Shown here piece by piece: positions 1 to 8,414 of a DNA stretch of 64,000 bases. A model generated the notes under the pieces. That model did not search any database. It had not been told where the DNA came from and saw nothing but the letters and a program-made list of their open reading frames with translations. Position 1 is the first letter of the stretch; each line of letters starts with the position of its first letter. This DNA comes from CBDANO01 sp965197665 (GTDB lineage: Bacteria > Chloroflexota > Dehalococcoidia > Lucifugimonadales > UBA3495), in assembly GCA_965197665.1 (NCBI GenBank), contig CBDANO010000005.1, positions 62,001 to 126,000 of the forward strand, read 5' to 3'. The position numbers were made by a program, and so were the translations under genes.

Positions 1-186
1 ACCACGGTACAGCGGCGCATTTCCACGTGCTATCTAATATTGCCCCAAGGTGAGGACTATTCGCCGGTTATTCTTGGAGAGCCCGGAGATGAGGCGTTGC
101 TGGGCGTAGTCACCTTGGAGATTCTGGGTCTTCTGTTCAACCCATTCAACCGGACGCTTCAGCCCATGCGGATGATGCTGGCTTGA
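1..186 (+). CDS. Retroviral-type (clan AA) aspartic protease-like protein, C-terminal part
   Basis: The window opens inside this gene; 61 codons are visible in the frame that ends with TGA at 184-186. The translation contains LLGVVTLEILGLLFNPFNR, which matches the C-terminal region of bacterial retropepsin-like proteins (typically LLG-x-x-x-L-E-x-x-G-L-x-x-D-P). The catalytic Asp would lie upstream of the window, so activity cannot be judged. The ubiE start lies 4 bases after the stop, so the two genes are probably co-transcribed. The family call rests on a short segment and is moderately sure. Confidence 0.6.
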   Translation, partial: TTVQRRISTCYLILPQGEDYSPVILGEPGDEALLGVVTLEILGLLFNPFNRTLQPMRMMLA

Positions 187-190
187 CCGG

Positions 191-928
191 ATGGCCGAGA
201 TACCAAGCCAGGCCAAGCAACAATACGTAGCGAGCATGTTCGCCCGTATTGCGGGCCGCTACGACCTCATGAACGACCTAATGACTCTCGGGCTTCACCG
301 CCGGTGGAAACGGCGCACCGCGGAATTTACCGCCAAGGGCCTCCAGGGAAACGCTCTCGACGTCGCCACCGGCACCGGGGACTTGGCTTTCGCTATAGCT
401 CGGCGTCCGGGGATAGAGCAAGCGGTGGGCGTTGACTTGCTGCCGGAGATGCTTGCTCTGGGACGGGCCAAGGGCAAAGGCGCCGGCCTCACCGCGGCCA
501 TCACCCTGTTGCCGGGCGACGCGGTGAACCTGCCCTTCGCCGACGGCTCCTTCGCTTGCGCCACCGCCGGGTTCAGCCTTCGCAACATGCCCGACCTAGG
601 CCAAGCCCTGTCCGAAATGGTACGGGTGGTGAAGCCGGGGGGGCGAATCACCACCCTGGAACTGACCCCGGTCCCTGACCGGGGGCGGTTTCGCTTGTTC
701 CGGTGGTATTTCCACGGCTTGGTGCCCCTCATGGGGCAGATTGTGGCGGGAGACCGCTCGGCTTACACCTATTTGCCCCGGTCGGTGGACGAGTTTCTCC
801 CGGCGGAGCGGTTGGCGGCCTTGTTCCGGGAGTTGGGCTTGGTGGACGTGGGGTTCCGGTTCTTTGGCTTCGGCGCGGTGACTTTGCATTGGGGAAGCCG
901 GCCCGGTGGAAGCAGCCGCCAAACCTGA
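191..928 (+). CDS. ubiE: Demethylmenaquinone/2-polyprenyl C-methyltransferase (UbiE/MenG)
   Basis: SAM-dependent C-methyltransferase for the last step of menaquinone (or ubiquinone) synthesis, acting at the membrane on the prenylated quinone. The 245-residue product has the usual family length. The N-terminal F-x-x-I-A-x-R-Y-D-x-M-N-D signature is at residues 17-29 and SAM motif I (DVATGTGDLA) at 57-66; the later family motif around FSLRNMPDL is also present. ATG at 191 follows the upstream stop by 4 bases. An MqnA-like protein at 25178-25933 fits a menaquinone-using, possibly futalosine-pathway, organism; that link is inference. Confidence 0.93.
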   Translation: MAEIPSQAKQQYVASMFARIAGRYDLMNDLMTLGLHRRWKRRTAEFTAKGLQGNALDVATGTGDLAFAIARRPGIEQAVGVDLLPEMLALGRAKGKGAGLTAAITLLPGDAVNLPFADGSFACATAGFSLRNMPDLGQALSEMVRVVKPGGRITTLELTPVPDRGRFRLFRWYFHGLVPLMGQIVAGDRSAYTYLPRSVDEFLPAERLAALFRELGLVDVGFRFFGFGAVTLHWGSRPGGSSRQT

Positions 929-1076
929 CCGAGGGCGTCCTATATCCGGACGCGGGTAGGCGCCCCCGGCAGCAGCAACGAGGGCAGGATGGTTGCGCTT
1001 TTTCGATGCCTGGGCCGGAGCGCGGCAACCCGCCGCTGGGATAGCCCAAATAGCCTGCACACCGACGCCGCGAACC

Positions 1077-1103
1077 TTGTTCGCCAGTATCGATTAATAT
1101 AAA
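1077..1103 (+). promoter_or_regulatory. Possible promoter ahead of prfA
   Basis: TTGTTC at 1077-1082 and TATAAA at 1098-1103 are separated by 15 bases in the only AT-rich part of the 208-base gap before prfA. The spacer is short for a sigma-70 promoter, so this is tentative. Confidence 0.3.
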
Positions 1104-1136
1104 CTGGAACCATCCTAGTTCGGATTTCCCAATACC

Positions 1137-2261
1137 ATGAGCATACCGAAGCCTTCGCCTACAAGCACTTCAACGAACTCGATAGATTCGGTTTTCCACA
1201 AGCTGGAACCGGTCCTCCGCCGTCACGGAGAGATCGAGGAGATTCTGGCTCGACCGGAAGTAGCCGTCGACTTCGAGCAAGTCCAAGAACTGGCCAAAGA
1301 GCGCGCCGCCCTGGAAGCCCTAGTGGAAATTTCCCATCAACACCGGAAACTATCCCGAGAGCGCGATGACCTGGAAGCCCTGGTCCAAGAAGAGTCCGAT
1401 CAGGAACTGGCCCACATGGCCAGGGAGGAATTGGGGGCGGTTGAAAGCAGGTTGGAACAGTTGGCTCAAGACTTGAGACTGTCTTTGCTGCCCAAAGACC
1501 CCAACGATGAACGAAGCGTCATCGTTGAGATTCGCGCCGGTACCGGGGGCGCCGAGGCCAGCCTGTTCGCCAGCGACCTCTTCCGGGCCTACACCAAGTA
1601 CGCTCAGCTACGCCATTGGAAGGTAGACGTGATGGATTCCAGCCCTTCCGACCTGGGTGGGTTCAATAAGATAGTTTTCGAAGTCCAAGGCAAAGGGGCA
1701 TTCAGCCGACTCAAGTACGAACGGGGTGTTCATCGCGTGCAAAGAATACCCGACACCGAGGGTCAGGGGCGGGTCCACACCTCCACGGCCACCGTTGCGG
1801 TGCTGCCCGAGGCCGACGAGGTGGAGGTAAAGATCAACCCGGATGATTTGCGCATAGATATTTTCCATGCCGGCGGCCACGGCGGGCAGAACGTCAACAA
1901 GGTTGCCACCGCCGTGCGGATCGTATACGAGCCTTCGGGTCTGACCGTGGTCTGCCAAGACGAACGGTCCCAGCACAAGAACAAGCAAAAGGCGATGGCG
2001 ATGCTGCGGGCCCGGCTTTACGAGGCTGAACAGGAACGCCACGCCGACGAGATAACCCAGACGCGGCGGGCCCAAGTGGGCGGCGCCGAGCGAGCGGAAA
2101 AGATACGGACCTACAACTATCCTCAGGACCGGGTCACCGACCACCGGATGAACGCCAGCTTCCACGGCATGCCCAGGATCATGGACGGCGGGCTGGACGA
2201 CATCATCGACCGCCTCGTCCGCTGGGAGCAAGCCCAGTTGTTGGAGCAAGGCTTGGTCTAG
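1137..2261 (+). CDS. prfA: Peptide chain release factor 1
   Basis: Class I release factor that reads UAA/UAG and triggers peptidyl-tRNA hydrolysis on the ribosome. The 374 residues include an N-terminal extension of about 17 residues before the usual start of the coiled-coil domain. The anticodon-mimic tripeptide is PDT (residues 205-207) in GVHRVQRIPDTEGQGRVHTS, which identifies RF1 rather than RF2 (SPF). The catalytic GGQ lies at 249-251, but the preceding residue of the usual GAGGQ is His, giving GHGGQ. prmC, whose product methylates this glutamine, starts 12 bases downstream. Confidence 0.95.
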   Translation: MSIPKPSPTSTSTNSIDSVFHKLEPVLRRHGEIEEILARPEVAVDFEQVQELAKERAALEALVEISHQHRKLSRERDDLEALVQEESDQELAHMAREELGAVESRLEQLAQDLRLSLLPKDPNDERSVIVEIRAGTGGAEASLFASDLFRAYTKYAQLRHWKVDVMDSSPSDLGGFNKIVFEVQGKGAFSRLKYERGVHRVQRIPDTEGQGRVHTSTATVAVLPEADEVEVKINPDDLRIDIFHAGGHGGQNVNKVATAVRIVYEPSGLTVVCQDERSQHKNKQKAMAMLRARLYEAEQERHADEITQTRRAQVGGAERAEKIRTYNYPQDRVTDHRMNASFHGMPRIMDGGLDDIIDRLVRWEQAQLLEQGLV

Positions 2262-2273
2262 GCCAGCCCTTCT

Positions 2274-3143
2274 ATGGCATCCCTTCGCCGGATCATTCAA
2301 CAGACCCACCAGACCCTGGAGTCGTCAGGCATACCCGACCCCCGCTTGGAGGCCGAGGTCATGGTGATGAACCTGATGAAGATGGCCCGGCAAGACATTT
2401 ACGCCAACCAAGAAGTGGAAGTTGGTCCCCAGCGGGAGCAAGAGTTGGCCGGTACGGTGGAACGCCGGCTGAAGCGGGAACCTCTGGCTTACATCCTGGG
2501 CTACCGGGAATTCTACGGGATAAACTTGGTGGTGACGCCCAGCGTCATGGTCCCCCGGCCGGAAACCGAGTCTCTGGTGGAACACGCCCTGTTCATGGCC
2601 TTGATGGGAATGGAAGCGGCGGAGTTGGTGATAGTCGACGTCGGGACAGGCTGCGGCGCCATCGCAATCAACCTAGCCATACATTTGCCCCACGCGCGAA
2701 TATACGCCTTCGATATATCCGACGACGCGCTGGACGTTGCCAGCTACAACATCCGGGCCCACAACGTGGCGGACCGGGTTACATTGGACAAGGGAGACCT
2801 GTTGGGGCCGTTGCCGGAACCGGTGGACCTGATCGTGGCCAATCTGCCCTACATTCCCACCAGTCGCATCGCCACTTTACAGCCGGAGATTCAATGGGAG
2901 CCGCGGCACGCCTTGGACGGGGGGCCGGATGGTTTGGACCTAGTAAACCGGCTCTTGGCCCAAGCCCCAAGCAAGGTCAAAGACCAAGCGACGGTGCTGC
3001 TGGAGTTGGACCCGGAGCAAGTCCCGGCGGTGGAGGAGGCGGCCCGGCGGCACTTTCCCGAGGCCGCCGTCAGCGTGGAGCAAGACTTGGGCCGAAATGA
3101 CCGGGTGTTCGTTATCAGCCAGGGCGGCGGGGAGACCTACTAG
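2274..3143 (+). CDS. prmC: Peptide chain release factor N5-glutamine methyltransferase
   Basis: Methylates the GGQ glutamine of release factors using SAM. The 289 residues show the helical N-terminal domain, SAM motif I DVGTGCGAI (about 122-130) and motif IV as NLPY (190-193), a conservative variant of the NPPY that binds the target glutamine. The C-terminal V-x-x-D-x-x-x-x-x-R-V-F ending is typical. Position directly behind prfA, 12 bases away, is the classical arrangement and supports the call. Confidence 0.94.
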   Translation: MASLRRIIQQTHQTLESSGIPDPRLEAEVMVMNLMKMARQDIYANQEVEVGPQREQELAGTVERRLKREPLAYILGYREFYGINLVVTPSVMVPRPETESLVEHALFMALMGMEAAELVIVDVGTGCGAIAINLAIHLPHARIYAFDISDDALDVASYNIRAHNVADRVTLDKGDLLGPLPEPVDLIVANLPYIPTSRIATLQPEIQWEPRHALDGGPDGLDLVNRLLAQAPSKVKDQATVLLELDPEQVPAVEEAARRHFPEAAVSVEQDLGRNDRVFVISQGGGETY

Positions 3144-3176
3144 CCGGTTGGCCGTCCCGGTCCGAGGGTGCGGCTT

Positions 3177-3192
3177 CCGGCCTTCAGGCCGG
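3177..3192. terminator. Hairpin between convergent genes
   Basis: CCGGCC-TTCA-GGCCGG, a perfect 6-bp stem with a tetraloop, sits between the prmC stop (3143) and the stop of the convergent NHL gene (3207). There is no clear T tract on either side, so termination is only likely by position. Confidence 0.4.
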
Positions 3193-3206
3193 TGGCGGAC
3201 CGGAGC

Positions 3207-4691
3207 CTACAAGCCGGTAATCTCTAACGTGGCGACTTCAGTCGTTTTCATATCGGCCACGCGTATTACGTGGTTGTTGGTGTCGGCGACGTAGACCTTG
3301 TCGCCGGCGATGCTGAGCCCGCTGGGCTCGGAGAATAGGGCTTGGTTTCCGGGGCCGTCCCGGTGGCCCGCTTCCCCGGTGCCCAGGAGGGTGAAGGCGT
3401 TGCGAGTGGCCGGCAGCACTCGCTTGATCTTGTGGTTGTAAGTATCGGCCACGTACAAAGCGCCGTCGAAGTAGGTGACGCCGATGGGGTGTTGCAGCCT
3501 GACTTTATGATCGGCGCCGTCGGCGTCGCCGAAGACGAATAGGTCCAGCCCCACGATGGTCTGCACCCGCCCCCCTCGGTCAATGCCCGCCGAACGGATG
3601 GAGCTAGTCTCGCTGTCGGCGAAGTAGAGCTTGTTGCCGTCGGTAGTAATGCCGCTGGGCTGGGCCAGGGTGGCCGAAGCCAGGGGGCCGTCGGTTATGG
3701 ATTCCTGCCCGGTGCCGGCAAATACCCCGGCCATGCCGTCGTCAAGGGTCATGGACCAAAGTTGGTGTATGCCCGCCATGGCAATGTACAGCGCGCCGTC
3801 GTGAAACGCCAGGTCCCAGGGGGAACTCAGGGCCGTCTCCCGCCCCGGCCCCCTCCCTTGCCGGGTAAATCCTTGTTCCCCGGTACCGGCGATGGTCTCC
3901 ACGGTCCGGGCCGAGAGGTCTACCTTGCGGATGGCGTGGTTTTCGGTGTCCGCAACGTAGAGGACTTCCTCCACCAGCGCCATGCCTTGGGGATGGTTCA
4001 AGGCGCATTCGCCGAACCCGCCGTCGGCCAAGCCTTCCTCGCCGGAACCCACGACCTCTTTGGCCGCTCCGTCCAGGGAAGTAATCACGATGCGATTGTG
4101 GTTGGAATCGGCGATGAACAGCCGGTCGCCGACGGGGTCCGCTAGTACCTTGCCGGGGAAAAACAGGTCCGTGCCGGGGCGTTGCCCCGGGACGGTGTCC
4201 AAGGCGGTCCGATCCATAACGCCGGCCGCGTCGAACTCGGCGATCATTTGACCCAAGAGATTGTCGAAGGACTCGTAGGGCAACTCGCCCTCGTGCTTGC
4301 CGATAACCTTCCCCAGCGGGTCGATGAACATCAGCGTGGGCCAAGCGCGGCAAGCATATTGCTGCCAGACCTCGAAGTCGGCGTCGTTGATTACCGGGTG
4401 CTCCAACTCATAGCGTTGGACGGCCTTGAGCAGGTTCTCCGCGGCCTTCTCGTTGGGGAACTTGGCCGAGTGGACGCCCACCACCGCCAACTCGTTGGCG
4501 TACTTCTTTTCCAGTTTCCGCAACTGCGGAAAAATGTGCATGCAGTTGATTCAACAGTAGGTCCAGAAGTCCAGAACCACCACCTTTCCCCGCAATTGGG
4601 CCATGGTCATGGGCCGGTCGGTGTTGACCCATTCCAGGCCCTTGGGGAACTCCGGCGCGTTGGTCTTACCGGCGAAGGACTGTGCTGCCAT
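3207..4691 (-). CDS. NHL-repeat thioredoxin-fold protein, probable selenoprotein (Sec at codon 47)
   Basis: Read from ATG at 4691-4689, the frame is open for 46 codons, meets TGA at 4553-4551, and continues open for 447 more codons. The peptide around the TGA is VVLDFWTYC-[TGA]-INCMH. NHLRC2-like proteins have TYCCINC here, so the TGA replaces the first Cys of the redox CxxC, giving UxxC. A 7-bp hairpin with an AGUU loop follows at SECIS distance. The N-terminal ~160 residues are a thioredoxin/TlpA fold; the rest carries repeated V-A-D-T-x-N-H-x-I-R blades of an NHL propeller. Without recoding, the protein would start at Met51 and lose its active site. Role unknown; a thiol-disulfide or peroxide-linked redox job is inferred. 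Sec machinery is not in the window. Confidence 0.82.
4515..4532 (-). promoter_or_regulatory. SECIS-like hairpin downstream of the in-frame UGA
   Basis: In the mRNA, UUUCCGC-AGUU-GCGGAAA forms a perfect 7-bp stem with a tetraloop. The loop begins about 25 nucleotides after the UGA and has G at its second position. These match the published bacterial SECIS rules (loop roughly 16-37 nt after UGA, a G in the first two loop positions). Structure is read by eye, not computed. Confidence 0.65.
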
Positions 4692-4810
4692 AGAAACCTC
4701 TGATTAACCGGGTACTTGCGCTCCCCTTGTACCCCCATTGGATGACTGTGTTGCCATAGAAACCTCTGATTAACCGGGTTCCTTTACTCCCCTCGTACTC
4801 CCATTCGATA
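4679..4810. repeat. 66-bp imperfect tandem duplication covering the start of the selenoprotein gene
   Basis: Two adjacent copies start at 4679 and 4745; both contain GCCATAGAAACCTCTGATTA and then diverge slightly. Each copy holds an ATG-GCA start on the minus strand. The outer ATG (4757) is in frame with the gene but meets TAA after 17 codons, so the inner ATG (4691) is the working start. Confidence 0.85.
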
Positions 4811-4882
4811 GCGGAGAACTGGAGCGGGGGTGAAATCGCACCCGCCGCGACGCTTAATGACTGGCAATAAACGACCGGAATT

Positions 4883-6220
4883 TTACACTAGGCCTTCGTC
4901 CCTGATGGCGGCCAAGGTGTTTTGAAAGGCTTCCAGCGTCTGGTCGATCTCCCGCTCGGTATGGGAAGCGGAGACCAGGAAGCCGTCGCGCCCCATGATA
5001 TCCACTCCGGAGTTTTGCAACCCCCGCTTCAGCGCCGTGGTCTTGGGGGAGGAAACGGCTTCCTTGATCTGGCTGTGGGGCATGGTGCAGATGTCCCGGC
5101 CGCAATCGCAGTCGGCCATCACCACGTGAATCAAGGAGGCGATGCCGTGGGCGTGCCCCGGTACTTCCATCTTCCCGAAGAGGTCGTTGATGCCCTGCTT
5201 GAGCCGGGCGGCCATGGCGTCGGCCTGCTCATTAATGGGTTGGGAGGCGATCATCTCCAGGCAGGTAGCCCCCGCAGCCGCGGATAGGGGGTTGGCGTTG
5301 AAAGTGCCCGGATGGGAGATGCGCCGGTTGTTGTCCCAGTCCGGGTCCCCCCGGTGAGCGATCATATCGACGATGTCCGCCTTGCCGCCCACGGCGCCCC
5401 CGGGCAGGCCGCCGGAGACGATCTTGGCCATGGTGGTGAGGTCGGGAGAGATTCCGTAGCGCACTTGAGCCCCGCCCGCCGAGGCCCGAAAGCCGGTGAC
5501 CACTTCATCGAAGATAAGTGCCACTCCGTGTTGGGCCGTTAGCTCCCGCAATCCCTTGAGAAAGTTGGGCGTGTCGAAGGGGTACTGCCCCATGTGGGCC
5601 CCGGTGGGTTCGAGAATCAGGGCGGCGATGTCCTTATCCCGGTCTAGGACGTCCTCAACGGCCCGCAGGTCGCCGGTGGGCACGATCACCATGGTCTCCA
5701 TGCTGGCCTCGGGTATGCCCGCGGCGGAACGGTCGGAACCGGCTAGGGCGTAATCGTTCCAGCCGTGAAAATGGTCCTGTAGTTTGATAATCTTGTTGCG
5801 GCCGGTATAGGCCCGGGCCATGCGCATTGCCATCAAGGTGGCCTCGGTCCCGGAGTTGTGAAAGCGGATTTTCTCCACCGAAGGCATCAGAGCTTGGACC
5901 GCCCGGCCCCAGCGTATCTCTTGGTCGGTGGACCCTCCAAGGTGAGTGCCCCGCTGGACCTGCTGGGACACCGCCTCGGCGATGGCCGGGTGGGCGTGGC
6001 CCAAGAGCAGCGAGCCGTGGCCGGAGACGTAATCCACGTATTCGTTGCCGTCCACGTCCCACTTCCTAGGCCCTTGGCCGTGGGTGATGTACAGAGGGAA
6101 GGGCTGAGCATAGCGGGAATCGTGGGTGACCCCTCCGGGGAACAGGTTGATTGCCTCGGCATAGCGCTGGGCCGACCCGGGGTGCATGGCGATGTATTCA
6201 TCCAGTATGGTGGACATCAC
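4883..6220 (-). CDS. Class III PLP aminotransferase, glutamate-1-semialdehyde aminomutase-like
   Basis: The 445-residue PLP enzyme has the family Lys at about 266 in MAKIVSGGLPGGAVGG and the PLP-ring contact FDEVVTGFR at 237-245. It resembles HemL in fold and length, but there are no heme genes nearby, and many such paralogues act on other amino or keto substrates. The substrate is therefore unknown. ATG at 6220 is doubled (Met-Met); either could be used. The gene stands 107 bases downstream of the ATPase gene on the same strand and may share its transcript. Confidence 0.8.
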   Translation of the reverse strand: MMSTILDEYIAMHPGSAQRYAEAINLFPGGVTHDSRYAQPFPLYITHGQGPRKWDVDGNEYVDYVSGHGSLLLGHAHPAIAEAVSQQVQRGTHLGGSTDQEIRWGRAVQALMPSVEKIRFHNSGTEATLMAMRMARAYTGRNKIIKLQDHFHGWNDYALAGSDRSAAGIPEASMETMVIVPTGDLRAVEDVLDRDKDIAALILEPTGAHMGQYPFDTPNFLKGLRELTAQHGVALIFDEVVTGFRASAGGAQVRYGISPDLTTMAKIVSGGLPGGAVGGKADIVDMIAHRGDPDWDNNRRISHPGTFNANPLSAAAGATCLEMIASQPINEQADAMAARLKQGINDLFGKMEVPGHAHGIASLIHVVMADCDCGRDICTMPHSQIKEAVSSPKTTALKRGLQNSGVDIMGRDGFLVSASHTEREIDQTLEAFQNTLAAIRDEGLV

Positions 6221-6327
6221 GCCTCCTAAGCGTACTGGGCGTATCGGGCGTACCGGCGCCTAGAGCGCCGTGTTGGAACGCTGAGAAATCCCGGAATAGA
6301 CCGTGACGACGGGGGAAGCAGCCTGGG

Positions 6328-7695
6328 CTATTGTAACTTCTTCCCAGCGGATGCGCCATACGGCGCCTTGCGACGTAACTGTTCGGAATTGGTAGGTGAA
6401 TTCGGTTCCAACCGGTCCACTCCCAAGATGAAGGGGGCCGGCCCAACGCCCTGGCCTTCGCACAGGGCGCGGCACGGAACGGCGAACATCCCGTCGCCGA
6501 AACCGGCGGTAATCTCGCCGTCGTAGAGCAGCACCCCGGAGGCAAACCGGTCGCCGGTTACCTTCTTCAGCTTGCGGAGGCCGCGAAAGTCGGAAGGGGT
6601 TACCGTGGCAGCGGCCTTTACTTCAACGCCGGCCACCGCCATTGCGCCGCGCTCGATGACGATGTCGACTTCCAGTTGGTCCTTGTCTCGATAGTGGTAG
6701 AACTCCAAGGGCAGTTCATGGCAGACGGCTTGGCGTTTCAACTCCTGAAACACGAAGGTTTCCAGGAACTGCCCGAACAGCCGGCGGTCCTGGGCCAGGG
6801 AACCGGGGTTAGCCCCGATCAGGGCGCACCCCAGGCCGGTGTCGCCGACGTGGAGCTTTGGGGTCTTGACCAGCCGGCTCAGCCGGTTGCTATGCCACGG
6901 CGGGAGCCGGTCGATAAGAAACAAGCGTTCCAGCAATTCCACGTAGTCGCCAATGGTGGGGCGGCTGAGTTGGAAAGCCGACGCCAGGTCGGATAGGTTA
7001 TACAGCCGGGCGGTTTGAGAGGCGGCGGCCCTAAGCAGGCGGGGCAGCACCCCCAAGGCGCTGATCCTGGCCATGTCCCGCACGTCCCGCTGGAGTTGGG
7101 TATCGACGAAGTTCCGGTACCAGTTGGCGCGGCGGCGGTCGGTGGATCGGGCCAGGGCCGCCGGATACCCGCCGGCGGCCATTCTTGCCGCCAAGTCATC
7201 GCCAAGACGGCAAGTAGCGGCCGTTTGGAAGGTCCCACGGAACAGGTCGTCCAGGAAATTGGGTATGCCCCCGTCTATCTCGCTCCGGGAAAGGGGGTGA
7301 AGCCGCAGAATCTCCATCCGTCCGGCCAGGGAGTCGGAAAGCGCCGGCACGAGAAGGACTTGGGAGGAACCGGTGAGCAGGAACCGTCCGGGGGTGCGAT
7401 GGGCGTCGATTTCCTGTTTCAAGGCGGTGAACAAGGATGGGACCCGCTGCACCTCGTCGATGATTACCCGCCCCGGCAGCCCGGCGGCGAACCCGGCCGG
7501 GTCGGCGTCGGCAGCCGCCCGGGCGACGTCATCGTCAAAGCTAATATAGTCATACCCCCTGGAACTGCCCACCGAGCGGGCAAGAGTGGTCTTGCCGCAC
7601 TGGCGCGGCCCATGAAGGAGCACCGCGGGGGAATCCGCCAGCGCCTCCACCAAGGGCCTTTCGGCGTAACGGGGATAAATCGGTCCCGTCTGCAT
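6328..7695 (-). CDS. AAA+ ATPase with DUF4143 C-terminal domain
   Basis: The 455-residue protein has Walker A HGPRQCGKTT (28-37) and Walker B VIIDEVQR (77-84), then a winged-helix-like region (LSDLASAFQLSRPTIGDYVE) and a C-terminal DUF4143 domain ending in a nuclease-like E/D-x-D...E-V-K motif (DQLEVDIVIERG...GVEVKAA). These ATPases are very common and patchily distributed, often multicopy; function is not established. ATG at 7695 abuts a 23-bp repeat array with no spacer, so the array probably holds its promoter and operator. The family call is firm; any role in defence or DNA transactions is inference. Confidence 0.9.
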   Translation of the reverse strand: MQTGPIYPRYAERPLVEALADSPAVLLHGPRQCGKTTLARSVGSSRGYDYISFDDDVARAAADADPAGFAAGLPGRVIIDEVQRVPSLFTALKQEIDAHRTPGRFLLTGSSQVLLVPALSDSLAGRMEILRLHPLSRSEIDGGIPNFLDDLFRGTFQTAATCRLGDDLAARMAAGGYPAALARSTDRRRANWYRNFVDTQLQRDVRDMARISALGVLPRLLRAAASQTARLYNLSDLASAFQLSRPTIGDYVELLERLFLIDRLPPWHSNRLSRLVKTPKLHVGDTGLGCALIGANPGSLAQDRRLFGQFLETFVFQELKRQAVCHELPLEFYHYRDKDQLEVDIVIERGAMAVAGVEVKAAATVTPSDFRGLRKLKKVTGDRFASGVLLYDGEITAGFGDGMFAVPCRALCEGQGVGPAPFILGVDRLEPNSPTNSEQLRRKAPYGASAGKKLQ

Positions 7696-7894
7696 CGTCC
7701 TATTGTAACCTTACACTCCGTCCGATTGCAATGTTATATAGCGTCCAATCGCAAGGTCACATATCGTTTAATCGCAAGGTTGCATATCGTCCGATTGCAA
7801 AGTCAGAGCGCGTCCAATCGCAAGGTAATATATCGTCTAATCGCAACTTTACAGGGCGTCCGATCGTAAGGTTACATATCGTCCGATTGCAATG
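7696..7894. repeat. Array of nine 23-bp direct repeats upstream of the DUF4143 ATPase
   Basis: Eight full units and one partial unit of about CGTCCNATYGCAAGGTNACA plus three further bases run without gaps from the base next to the ATPase start codon. Units begin at 7696, 7719, 7742, 7765, 7788, 7811, 7834, 7857 and 7880. The 5' half (CGTCCGATTGCAA) is best kept. There are no spacers, so it is not a CRISPR array; 23 is not a multiple of 3, so it is not coding. Regulatory iterons for the ATPase are the likely role. Confidence 0.9.
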
Positions 7895-8344
7895 AAGGTC
7901 GGGGGCAACCGAGATGGTCCGCGGCAAACTGGTACAACCTGGCGCCGTAGGGGCGGGTTTCAAACCCACCCCTACACGTCCAATTACCACTACGGGGCGG
8001 TTGCGCCGGTCCGTTTTGGCTGCGTCGGGAGCCGCCCTCACCCTAATCCTCTCCCGGCGAGAGCGGGGACTTTTTCAACACCCTCTAAGTTTTTGTGGAC
8101 CATACCTAGAAGCGCCTTGCTGCGTCCGGCCACGGGCCTGATCGAAAGGATTCAGGCGAAATGCGTTTGCCCTGCACGGACGCGAGGGCAAACGCGAAGT
8201 CAGCCGGTTGCCCCGCCGGCAACCCGAAGGGATCGCCCTGATGAACCGGGGGTGCTGACTCGCCCGGCGGACCGGGGGTAGAATAGGGGCGTAGGCCCTT
8301 CGCTTATTGACCGTTCGCTTATTGATTTGATGTTGTCCCGAGGT
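7895..8344. repeat. Repeat-rich spacer: MITE relic and hairpins, no gene
   Basis: At 7902-7914 (GCAACCGAGATG) and 8036-8093 (CCTCACCCTAAT... to TTTTTCAACACCCTCT) the sequence matches the centre and the right arm of the MITE at 48314-48451; the left arm is missing. Inside it lies a 29-base hairpin at 7947-7975 (GTAGGGGCGGGTTT, then its near-complement). Two more hairpins follow: 8163-8173 with 8185-8195 (11-bp stem) and 8206-8212 with 8218-8224 (7-bp stem). TTCGCTTATTGA occurs twice near 8299-8325. I see no convincing gene here. Confidence 0.6.
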
Positions 8345-8414
8345 TTCCCCGGAAAGTAGAATTTTCATCCTTCGTGGCACCGGTCTCAACCGGCATGGGG
8401 GATTGCTATGAAAG
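8345..8414. repeat. Dispersed repeat overlapping the dinB start
   Basis: The segment from TTCCCCGGAAAG to TATGAAAG is a diverged copy of 29958-30034; shared blocks are ATTTTCAT, TCAACCGGC, GGGGGAT and ATATGAAAG/CTATGAAAG. It contains the small hairpin CCGGTCTCAACCGG. Its last bases supply the dinB ATG. Confidence 0.55.

Noticed and set aside
7696..7894. CRISPR array
   Set aside because: The 23-bp units run head to tail with no spacers and no cas genes lie nearby.
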